Origin: Paenibacillus oryzae
GTDB taxonomy: Bacteria; Bacillota; Bacilli; Paenibacillales; Paenibacillaceae
DNA length: 64,000 nt
Direction: 5' to 3'
Assembly: GCF_001675045.1 (NCBI RefSeq)
Contig: NZ_LYPA01000024.1
Location: 1-64,000, forward strand
The notes below the pieces were generated by a model, which was not told the DNA's origin, searched no databases, and was given only the letters and a program-made list of their open reading frames with translations. Positions 55,608 through 63,019 of this stretch are shown in pieces (the stretch's first letter is position 1; every line of letters starts with the position of its first letter). A program made the translations under genes and the position numbers.

Positions 55608-57857
55608 ATGAATTTTCTGCGTAAAAATCTGTTTTTCGCTGAGCATACGTTTCGCAAATGGTTTATAAGCTCCATGTGCGTCATCTTGATTTTTATCGTT
55701 ATTGGTCTTCTTTTGTACATGATTGCTTTATATACAACCGAAAAAGCGGTAGTCATGGCGCAAAGGCAAGCGGCGGAGCAAACGAAAAGCTTGATTGATC
55801 TGAAGCTGCTGGATATCAAAAAGGATGTTTCGGCGCTCGCATTTAATGACCGCCTGCTCTCCGCCTCCTTTATTACAAGGCCGCTCGACAACGCGGATTA
55901 TTATAATCTGCACCAGGCTCGCGAGGAGCTGCGCGGCATCTATTTATATGGCAATGTTCGCGACAGCTTTGTTTATTTTGCCGGCTCCGACAGCTTTATA
56001 AGCGCGTACCAGCTGAAAGCCGATGAATCGGATAGCTTCACGGAAAGCCAATTCGGCATGAAGCGCAAGGAATGGGCTCATTATGCGCAGCGGCAGACCA
56101 GCAGCGCGTTTGTTGTCATGCAGGATACGCTGTACTTCTTAAGTCCGCTGAGCCGAAATGGCCAGCGCGAGGCGGCAAGCCTCGCTATCGTTGAGCTGGA
56201 GCCCGACGACCTTGGCGAGCTGCTGTTTAGCATGCCTGCTTCCCTGGATAGCTACAGCTATATTATCGCAGACAACGGGGAGGTCATTGCTTCCACAGGA
56301 AACTTGCCAGCGACAGTGCTTTACGGCTATGGCGAATTGAAGTCCGGCGAAAACTATATCGACAAAAACGTAGTCACCAGCCAAAGCATGACGCAAGCCA
56401 ATTGGGAGTATATCTCGGTTGCTCCGGTCAACCAGTATTTGAAGGAAGTGTATGATCTTCGCCTTGTCTTGTACGGATATATCGGCATCAGCTTTATTCT
56501 GGCGGCCTGCATCGTGTATTTTGAGACGCGACGGCGCTACCGGCCCGTGCTGACGCTGAGCCGGAATGTCGCCATTCGTCATGATCGGGATATTTTCGAA
56601 AACCTGCAGGACACGATACAGACCATCGTTGCCAACAATACCAGGTTAACGTCCCTGATACAGCAAGACCAGAAGGCCTTGCTCAAGCAGCAGTTTACCG
56701 AGATGATCCGTGAGCACGCTAAACCCGACAAGGACCAGTCTTTGTTTCGGAATAACTTTGGCTTGTCCTTCAATCAAGGGATGGTTTGTATCATTCATGT
56801 GGAGCAAATAGGAAAAAAGCTGGGCAATCTATCGTCACAAGAGCAGGAAAATATCATTCTGCTATGCCTCAATAACATCGGCATGGAGCTGCTCGGCGCT
56901 CAATATGCTTGTTACTTCTGGAAGGACGTAGACATGACGGGCGTGGTCTGGTCCGACAAAATAGACGAAGCAACAACGGCTCTGTATATAACGACGATTC
57001 TGGAGCAGATTCGAACCAGCATTAAGCGATATTTCGATGTTGACCTTCAATTTGCACTTAGTAAGCTTTGTGATGCCACATCTACATTGGCTTCCTCCTA
57101 CCTTCAGGCGCGGGAATCGCTGGATTATGCAAGAATGACCGGCAAGTCGGGAATGATTCCTTTTGATGAAAGCTATACTAAGCTGCCTCCGGCATGGCAC
57201 CACATGGATATCATCCGGGCCGAACAGGACTTTATGTCGTACATGATGGAACGGAACTTTGAGATGGCCAAGGCGAAGCTGGAGGTCATTACCGGTTATT
57301 ACGAATATACGGATGGAGCCTCGATTCAGCTATTGCAGTGCAGGATGTTTGGACTGATCAATTTGGTGCTTAATGCCATCGAGATCAAAAAAACGCCGTT
57401 GGAGGAGCATTTCTACATGGATATGAATCCGGTACAGCGTCTTCTCGGCGCTTCGACCATTCATAGTCTGAAAGTTGAAATCATGCAAATTATTGAGGCA
57501 ATGATTACGCATTATGATGAGAAGCAGCAATCGACGGAGCAGAAAATCGAAATCATCGACCGTTATATCGAGCTTCATTATGCCAATCCTTCTCTTAGTG
57601 TGCAGCAGCTGGCCGATTATGTACATCTCTCGAACTCCTATTTGTCGCAGGTATACAAGCAATATAGAGGAACGGGAGTTTTGGAGGTTATTAATACCCG
57701 CCGGATTGAACGTGTCAAGGAATTGCTGCGGGAGGAAAGCGACATGACGCTGGCGCAGATTGCAGAAAAGGCAGGGTACACCAATCTTCAGACGATGATG
57801 AGGGTGTTTAAAAAGCTGGAGAATAAAACGCCCGGCCAATATCGGACAAAGCAGTAA
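55608..57857 (+). CDS. membrane-bound AraC-family transcriptional regulator
   Basis: 749-residue single-chain sensor-regulator. Two membrane segments (about 17-42 and about 285-305) enclose an external sensor domain of ~240 residues. A cytoplasmic linker follows, and two AraC helix-turn-helix motifs lie at the C-terminus (LSVQQLADYVHLSNSYLSQVYK, MTLAQIAEKAGYTNLQTMMRVFKKLENKTPGQYR). This type often controls adjacent LplABC-like importers in Paenibacillus. It lies 22 bases after the MFS gene and ends the cluster. Confidence 0.93.
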   Translation: MNFLRKNLFFAEHTFRKWFISSMCVILIFIVIGLLLYMIALYTTEKAVVMAQRQAAEQTKSLIDLKLLDIKKDVSALAFNDRLLSASFITRPLDNADYYNLHQAREELRGIYLYGNVRDSFVYFAGSDSFISAYQLKADESDSFTESQFGMKRKEWAHYAQRQTSSAFVVMQDTLYFLSPLSRNGQREAASLAIVELEPDDLGELLFSMPASLDSYSYIIADNGEVIASTGNLPATVLYGYGELKSGENYIDKNVVTSQSMTQANWEYISVAPVNQYLKEVYDLRLVLYGYIGISFILAACIVYFETRRRYRPVLTLSRNVAIRHDRDIFENLQDTIQTIVANNTRLTSLIQQDQKALLKQQFTEMIREHAKPDKDQSLFRNNFGLSFNQGMVCIIHVEQIGKKLGNLSSQEQENIILLCLNNIGMELLGAQYACYFWKDVDMTGVVWSDKIDEATTALYITTILEQIRTSIKRYFDVDLQFALSKLCDATSTLASSYLQARESLDYARMTGKSGMIPFDESYTKLPPAWHHMDIIRAEQDFMSYMMERNFEMAKAKLEVITGYYEYTDGASIQLLQCRMFGLINLVLNAIEIKKTPLEEHFYMDMNPVQRLLGASTIHSLKVEIMQIIEAMITHYDEKQQSTEQKIEIIDRYIELHYANPSLSVQQLADYVHLSNSYLSQVYKQYRGTGVLEVINTRRIERVKELLREESDMTLAQIAEKAGYTNLQTMMRVFKKLENKTPGQYRTKQ

Positions 57858-57890
57858 TTCCAACGCCGGCAGAAGCAATTTTGTAAAATG

Positions 57891-57936
57891 ACCCCGATTT
57901 CCAGCTTTTACAGTGGAGATTGGGGTTTATTTTTTA
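57891..57936 (+). terminator. terminator of the uptake cluster
   Basis: ACCCCGATTTCCA pairs with TGGAGATTGGGGT, followed by a T-rich run. It lies 34 bases after the regulator stop. Confidence 0.85.
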
Positions 57937-58255
57937 ATTTTGTTGGGTACAGGAAGTCGCAGCTCAAAATTTTTGCAAGGGGTATTGCAACTGTTTGCCC
58001 TGGCGGGGTGTTTTAGTAAAACAAGTATCTTGTTATGAAAGGGGTAATTAACTCTAAAGTTAATTATTTTTAACTATATAGATAACTGAAATAATGGAAT
58101 TAAAATATAATTAGTAATTTTCATTATGAAATGTTGCTGCTAATTTATTTATAGCATTTAATAATGACTAGGAAACAAAATCAAGATGATAGGGATCGAA
58201 TTTGATTTAAAGCCTTTATTTTGGTATTAAATTAAAATATTTTTATTTAATCCAA
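57937..58255. other. AT-rich stretch upstream of the cellulase promoter
   Basis: About 320 bases, very AT-rich from 58040 on (many TAATTA, ATTTAT runs), unlike the surroundings. No gene is visible. It may be an UP-element-rich region or a remnant of inserted DNA. Confidence 0.55.
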
Positions 58256-58284
58256 TTTACAGTAGTCAATTCATGCAGTATAAT
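58256..58284 (+). promoter_or_regulatory. promoter of the GH6 cellulase
   Basis: TTTACA (58256-58261), 17-bp spacer, TATAAT (58279-58284). The start of transcription is expected near 58291, giving a leader of about 370 bases. Confidence 0.75.
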
Positions 58285-58290
58285 GTACTC

Positions 58291-58315
58291 GAAAGGAGGT
58301 GAACAAGGGATGTAG
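58291..58315 (+). promoter_or_regulatory. 5'-terminal Shine-Dalgarno (STAB-SD-like) with start-stop codon pair
   Basis: GAAAGGAGGTGA begins at the predicted transcription start, and 7 bases later ATG (58310-58312) is directly followed by TAG. No protein can be made. A GAAAGGAGG at the 5' end of cry3A mRNA is known to stabilise that transcript by binding 30S subunits, and the same may happen here. Confidence 0.6.
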
Positions 58316-58353
58316 GCTTTATATCGAGGCTGGCCAGTTTTTATTATTTATAA

Positions 58354-58367
58354 AGTAAGCGCTTCCT
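58354..58367 (+). promoter_or_regulatory. candidate cre site in the cellulase leader
   Basis: AGTAAGCGCTTCCT has the palindromic core AAGCGCTT and fits cre except at the first and last positions. It lies about 63 bases past the predicted start of transcription, a roadblock position for CcpA. Confidence 0.45.
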
Positions 58368-58663
58368 CGACCATAGCTCAAAAGGTATATCCTCAGCTTT
58401 TGCACCTGATGAACGCCCTCATTTTAACCACAAGCTGTACCCCTCACCAAGGAAATTCATCGATTCGCATATTCAGTCACCCAATTCTTTTGTGTTTGAA
58501 GCTTTGTCTGTTAGTTGTTCGTTTCACTTTGCAAGCGCATTCACGCGGCCTGGAGGTGAACATTTACAGCTCATACTTACGTTCTCTAGGGCGCATACGC
58601 ATGATGCCGGCACAGAGGATCTATTTGAGTACCCAAAAAACTAACCAAAGGAAAGGTGGATTT

Positions 58664-61090
58664 ATGAAGACGAATCCAAAAATTAAATCTAAAGTTGGAA
58701 AGCCTTTTAGTAAAGGCTTAAAGCAAATGCTTGCAGCCACGGTGCTTGCGAGCGGGCTTTTCACCGGCATGGCTCCTGCGCCAGTCAAAGCTGCGGAAGC
58801 GCATCAGGATAATCCGTTTCTCGGGGCTACTGCGTATTTGAACCAGGATTATTCTGCTCTTGTCGATACATCTATCGCTTTGACCAATGATGCGTCGTTA
58901 AAAGCGAAGATGGAGACGGTGAAATCTTATCCAACAGCCGTCTGGATTGACCGGATGGCGGCGATTTATGGTGGGGCGAACAATGGCGGGCGAAAAAGCG
59001 TTGAGGAGCATCTGGATGCCGCTCTGGATCAAAAAATAGCGGGTACTCCAATTACCGCTTCATTCGTCATTTACAATCTGCCTGGTCGGGATTGCCATGC
59101 TCTGGCTTCCAACGGTGAGCTGCCGTTGACGCAGGCTGCATTGCAGACATACAAAACGGACTATATTGATGTTATTGCCGACATTTTTGCCAAGCCTAAA
59201 TACCAGGATATTCGCATTATTGCCGTTATCGAGCCGGATAGCCTGCCGAATCTGGTCACCAATCTTACTACACCTGCATGTGCTCAAGCCAGCTCGACAG
59301 GCATTTACGAAGCTGGCGTGACATACGCGTTGGACAAGCTGCATGCCATTCCCAATGTGTACAACTACCTCGATATCGGCCACTCCGGCTGGCTCGGATG
59401 GGATAACAACCGGACGGGTGCAATCTCCGTCTACACTAGTGTCGCCCAAGGAACAATTGCAGGTCTGAGCAGCGTAGACGGCTTTGTTACCAATACGGCG
59501 AATACGACGCCGCTTAATGAACCAAATCTGTCCAATCCCGATTTAAATATCGGCGGACAACCGATCAGGTCGGCCAGCTTTTATGAGTGGAATCCATATT
59601 TTGGCGAAATTGATTTTACCTCCGCATTGTATAGCGATTTTGTTCAAGCAGGCTGGCCAACCAGCTTAGGCTTCCTGATTGATACAAGCCGGAATGGCTG
59701 GGGCGGCCCCAACCGTCCGACCTTGGCTACGGGCAGCAATATTAACAGCTACGTAGATTCCGGGCGCGTTGACCGCCGCTATCATCGGGGGAACTGGTGC
59801 AACAGCAGCGGATCGGGTATAGGCGAAGCGCCTAAGGCGGCCCCTGGACCGGCTCATCTGGATGCTTATGTCTGGGTCAAGCCTCCGGGTGAATCCGACG
59901 GTTCAAGCTCGGAAATTCCGAACAATGAAGGCAAAGGCTTCGACCGGATGTGTGATCCAACCTTCATCACACGTGATGGCGTATTGACGGGGGCGCTTCC
60001 TAACGCTCCGGTATCCGGTCACTGGTTCCACGATCAATTTGTTATGCTAGTGCAAAATTCATTCCCTGTTCTGCCGTCCACTGGCGGCGGACCGACGGTG
60101 CCAGGGGCCCCGACGGCACTGACTGCAACAGCAGGCAATGCACAGGTATCGCTAAGCTGGACGGCTCCCGCAGGAGCAACGAGCTATAATGTGAAGCGGT
60201 CGCTTAGCGCGGCAGGGCCTTTTACAACCGTTGCCCCTAACGTGACTGGCACATCGTATATCAATACGGGTCTGACCAACGGTACGACCTATTATTATGT
60301 CGTTAGTGCCGTGAATGCTGCGGGTGAAGGAGTCAATTCGACTGTAGCAAGCGCGACGCCAGCAGCTGTGGCCACTGCGCCTGCCGCGCCAACCGCATTG
60401 ACGGCTACGGCAGGTGATGCACAAATCAGCTTGTCCTGGACGGCATCTGCGGGTGCAACCAGCTACAATGTGAAACGCTCGCTGAGCGCATCCGGCCCTT
60501 TCACTACCGTTGCCTCTAATGTAATCGGAACCTCGTATATCAATACGGGTCTGACCAACGGCACAACCTATCACTATGTGGTAAGCGCTGTGAATGCTGT
60601 CGGGGAAAGCGCCAATTCGGCTGCTGCTTCCGCAACTCCGCAAGGCGTTGTTACACCAGCTGGCAATCTGGTCCTGCAATATCGGGCGGGAGATACCAAT
60701 GCGACAGACAATCAGATCAAGCCCTTTTTCAATATTAAAAATAACGGCACCACAGCTGTAAATCTAAGCGATCTGAAAATCCGTTATTACTTCTCTAAGG
60801 AAGGCACCGCAGCTATGGACTCGGCTATTGACTGGGCTCAAATTGGCGGAGCAAACATCCAGCGTACCTTCACGGATACGTATGTTGAGCTCAGCTTTAC
60901 AGCCGGAGCCGGTGCAATTCAGGCAGGCGGGCAAACCGGGGATATCCAGCTTCGTATGTACAAAACGGACTGGTCCAACTTTGACGAAACCAATGATTAT
61001 TCCTACGATCCAACCAAAACCTCCTATCAGGACTGGGACAAGGTGACCCTCTATGAAGGCGGCGTCCTGGTGTGGGGAATCGAGCCGTAG
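58664..61090 (+). CDS. secreted GH6 cellulase (cellobiohydrolase-like) with two FN3 domains and CBM3
   Basis: 808 residues. Signal peptide ~1-43 (cleavage after VKA), GH6 catalytic domain ~50-470, FN3 domains at ~483-566 and ~576-659, CBM3 at ~665-808. GH6 enzymes hydrolyse cellulose with inversion, many from the non-reducing end. Conserved acids are visible: Asp143 in YNLPGRDC and Asp192 in VIEPDSLPNL (the acid). DIGHSGWLGW and VWVKPPGESDG are family motifs. ATG 58664 has AAAGGTGG upstream; the frame stays open for 264 bases further upstream but lacks a signal peptide there. Transcription starts near 58291 and may be CcpA-controlled. Confidence 0.95.
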   Translation: MKTNPKIKSKVGKPFSKGLKQMLAATVLASGLFTGMAPAPVKAAEAHQDNPFLGATAYLNQDYSALVDTSIALTNDASLKAKMETVKSYPTAVWIDRMAAIYGGANNGGRKSVEEHLDAALDQKIAGTPITASFVIYNLPGRDCHALASNGELPLTQAALQTYKTDYIDVIADIFAKPKYQDIRIIAVIEPDSLPNLVTNLTTPACAQASSTGIYEAGVTYALDKLHAIPNVYNYLDIGHSGWLGWDNNRTGAISVYTSVAQGTIAGLSSVDGFVTNTANTTPLNEPNLSNPDLNIGGQPIRSASFYEWNPYFGEIDFTSALYSDFVQAGWPTSLGFLIDTSRNGWGGPNRPTLATGSNINSYVDSGRVDRRYHRGNWCNSSGSGIGEAPKAAPGPAHLDAYVWVKPPGESDGSSSEIPNNEGKGFDRMCDPTFITRDGVLTGALPNAPVSGHWFHDQFVMLVQNSFPVLPSTGGGPTVPGAPTALTATAGNAQVSLSWTAPAGATSYNVKRSLSAAGPFTTVAPNVTGTSYINTGLTNGTTYYYVVSAVNAAGEGVNSTVASATPAAVATAPAAPTALTATAGDAQISLSWTASAGATSYNVKRSLSASGPFTTVASNVIGTSYINTGLTNGTTYHYVVSAVNAVGESANSAAASATPQGVVTPAGNLVLQYRAGDTNATDNQIKPFFNIKNNGTTAVNLSDLKIRYYFSKEGTAAMDSAIDWAQIGGANIQRTFTDTYVELSFTAGAGAIQAGGQTGDIQLRMYKTDWSNFDETNDYSYDPTKTSYQDWDKVTLYEGGVLVWGIEP
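60110..60361 (+). repeat. FN3 module 1 of the cellulase (direct repeat)
   Basis: 84 codons repeated 279 bases later (60389-60640) with about 72 of 84 residues identical. The central run coding TSYINTGLTNGTTY is shared. The pair arose by a recent internal duplication. Confidence 0.88.
60389..60640 (+). repeat. FN3 module 2 of the cellulase (direct repeat)
   Basis: Second copy of the FN3 module. Differences from the first are mostly single substitutions, such as Asp for Asn and His for Tyr. Confidence 0.88.
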
Positions 61091-61237
61091 AGCTAGTTCC
61101 GGCGAATCTCCAGCGTTAATAGCAGAAGCGATCGGGACGTGTGCAAGTAGAATGCTGCGCAGGTCATAGGAAGGCTTTCAGGCTTTTAAAATGAAACAAG
61201 AGTGCATATCTTCATATCTTCACCTCTTCACCAAGCA

Positions 61238-61290
61238 GGGACGTTTCAAAGTCATGATGTATCATGATTTTGGAGCGTCCTCTTATTTTG
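61238..61290 (+). terminator. terminator of the cellulase gene
   Basis: GGACG...CGTCC outer stem with inner TCATGAT/ATCATGA, followed by TCTTATTTT. Confidence 0.78.
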
Positions 61291-61355
61291 TATTGTCGTG
61301 GAAGTGGTTGCTATGGAAGTGGGAAGCATGGCGTCGGAAGGGTACCTAAACCTGC

Positions 61356-61532
61356 GGACAATGATGACCGTTAGAGGCTGCTTTTTATGGTTGTTCGCTT
61401 TCTAAAGGACAAAAGCGTCCGTAAAACCCAATAATTCCGCCTCTATGCGCCATTTTGGATCGCTAAAGGACACGGGTGGCCGTTGCTCAAAGAGAATGTA
61501 GTCATTTCAAGTCCTAGCGGCCATTTATGACC
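61356..61532. repeat. palindrome array C: four 14-bp sites at 51/61/51 bp
   Basis: Sites GGACAATGATGACC (61356), GGACAAAAGCGTCC (61407), GGACACGGGTGGCC (61468) and GGCCATTTATGACC (61519). Distances and flanks (TCTAAA before site 2, CTAAA before site 3, GTTGCTCAAAGAGA after site 3) equal those of array A. Confidence 0.88.
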
Positions 61533-61724
61533 GGCAAACTTGATATCATCCCGTTTTTTGGATAAACTTGCTTTTGTACTCTATTTTTTTTCGAAAAGAG
61601 GCTTATGTATGTCACCAGGCTTTCATTTCATTAGGTTGAGAAAGTAAAACGCTTCTTTTAAATCCTGATTACAGGGTTTATTTGATTTGGCGTTTTATCA
61701 ACTGGGAAGCTTTAAGGCTCGCCC

Positions 61725-61862
61725 AATGAGATGGAGGCTTTTTTATGCCCGAATTAGCGGCAAGGAGACGGCTATGCCCTTTTTTAAGCATGTGCCTAAG
61801 CGGTAAGCGAGCATTTTTCGCCTTATCTCTTGGGCTATTTGTCTTTTGGCCTCCATCTCATT
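61725..61862 (+). promoter_or_regulatory. long-range stem around a leader reading frame
   Basis: AATGAGATGGAGGC (61725-61738) is perfectly complementary to GCCTCCATCTCATT (61849-61862), 14 bp. The 110 bases between contain a short translated frame. The 3' arm lies 20 bases before the ribosome site of the phosphotransferase gene. Confidence 0.6.
61774..61806 (+). CDS. possible 10-residue leader peptide
   Basis: ATG 61774 to TAA 61806 encodes MPFFKHVPKR. AAGGAG lies 6 bases upstream, an excellent site for so short a frame. It sits in the loop of the long-range stem before the phosphotransferase gene, as leader peptides of inducible antibiotic-resistance genes do. Function is inferred from position only. 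Confidence 0.45.
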   Translation: MPFFKHVPKR

Positions 61863-61896
61863 TGAATCTGAATCTACCATAATGGAGGTTATTCAT

Positions 61897-62898
61897 TTGA
61901 AAACAAAACATTGGATTGGTCCTGATTTACTCCAAAATGCGTTGAAGCATTATTGCGCAAGTGATCCCCATCTGTCTTATGTTGGCGGACTACAGAACCA
62001 CGTTTACGAGTATAAGCAAGGTGGAGGAAGCTTTATGTTGAGATTAACTCCCGCCACCAATCGAACAGAGAGCCTGGTTCAGGCGGAGCTGGAATGGATT
62101 ATATTTCTTGCCGATAAAGGCGTTTCGGTTTCAAAGCCGATCCATTCGAGGAATGGCCGATTGACTGAAGCGGTTTTTTCACCCGAACAATATTTCATCT
62201 GTGCCGTATTTGAAAAAGCTAACGGAAAAGCGGCCGAATATCCGGAGTGCCTGCAAGACAATGACTTATATGAGCGGCTCGGTCGGCTTACGGGAAAAAT
62301 GCATGCTTTGTCAACATCCTACCAGCCACAAAAGGACCCCAGGCAGGATTGGAGCAAAAATTGGTTTTTGCAACATATCGATTTGATTCCCAGTTCACAA
62401 GCTGCTGTTCGTGCCAGTTGCTCCAATTTGATTAAGGCCGTTTCTTCATTACCAAAAGAAGAAGGAGCTTATGGACTTATTCACGGTGACATCAACGTTG
62501 GCAACTTCAGAATAAATGAGTATGGAGAGATAACGTTATTCGACTTTGATGAAGCCCAGTATAGCTGGTTTGTCGAGGATATAGCGGTACAGCTTTATTA
62601 TTTGGTATACGTCTATGGCGGAAAGGATGGAAAGGAACTGAGGGAGGAGCAAGCTCGCCGATTCATGAAGCATTTTATGAAAGGTTATCATCTTGAGCAT
62701 TCGCTAGAGGAGTATTGGCTTAAGCAAATTCCTTTGTTTCTCAAGCTCAGGGAGCTTATCGTTTACATTGGCGCCTTCCGCAACTGGGATGGGGATGAAG
62801 CCTTCAGCGGATCGGACAATCAATGGTTTAAGGACTGGATTGCTGAAAGCAAAGCAAGGATCGAAAACAACATTGCCATTGTTGATATTTGGAGTTAG
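61897..62898 (+). CDS. aminoglycoside-phosphotransferase-like kinase
   Basis: 333-residue kinase of the APH/choline kinase fold. Catalytic loop LIHGDINVGNFRIN (Brenner motif HGDxxxxN), metal motif ITLFDFDEAQY, and N-terminal YEYKQGGGSFMLRLTPATN in the nucleotide-binding lobe. Substrates in this family range from aminoglycosides and macrolides to homoserine, choline and sugars, so resistance is only one option. The start is TTG 61897: GGAGGTT lies 7 bases upstream and overlaps the only upstream ATG (61882). Confidence 0.85.
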   Translation: MKTKHWIGPDLLQNALKHYCASDPHLSYVGGLQNHVYEYKQGGGSFMLRLTPATNRTESLVQAELEWIIFLADKGVSVSKPIHSRNGRLTEAVFSPEQYFICAVFEKANGKAAEYPECLQDNDLYERLGRLTGKMHALSTSYQPQKDPRQDWSKNWFLQHIDLIPSSQAAVRASCSNLIKAVSSLPKEEGAYGLIHGDINVGNFRINEYGEITLFDFDEAQYSWFVEDIAVQLYYLVYVYGGKDGKELREEQARRFMKHFMKGYHLEHSLEEYWLKQIPLFLKLRELIVYIGAFRNWDGDEAFSGSDNQWFKDWIAESKARIENNIAIVDIWS

Positions 62899-63019
62899 TT
62901 GAATAGCAAATGGAATAGTAAAAATCACATAATCTCTTAATAAGGCCAGAGATTTAAGTTTACATTGCGCTGATATAGTACTCCTTGATAGGACAATCTT
63001 AAGGGGGAACTACGAAGCA

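Larger units (their letters stand above)
61091..61896 (+). other. long non-coding gap with array C and a structured leader
   Basis: 806 bases between the cellulase and the phosphotransferase. In order: cellulase terminator, palindrome array C, hairpin TAAAACGC/GCGTTTTA (61645-61697, inner stem TAAATCC/GGGTTTA), long-range stem and short leader reading frame. A possible promoter TTGAGA-N17-TAAATC at 61636-61664 overlaps the first hairpin and is weak. Confidence 0.65.

Noticed and set aside
58400-58663. N-terminal extension of the cellulase
   Set aside because: The signal peptide begins only at ATG 58664, which has a fitting ribosome site; the upstream part looks like leader sequence.
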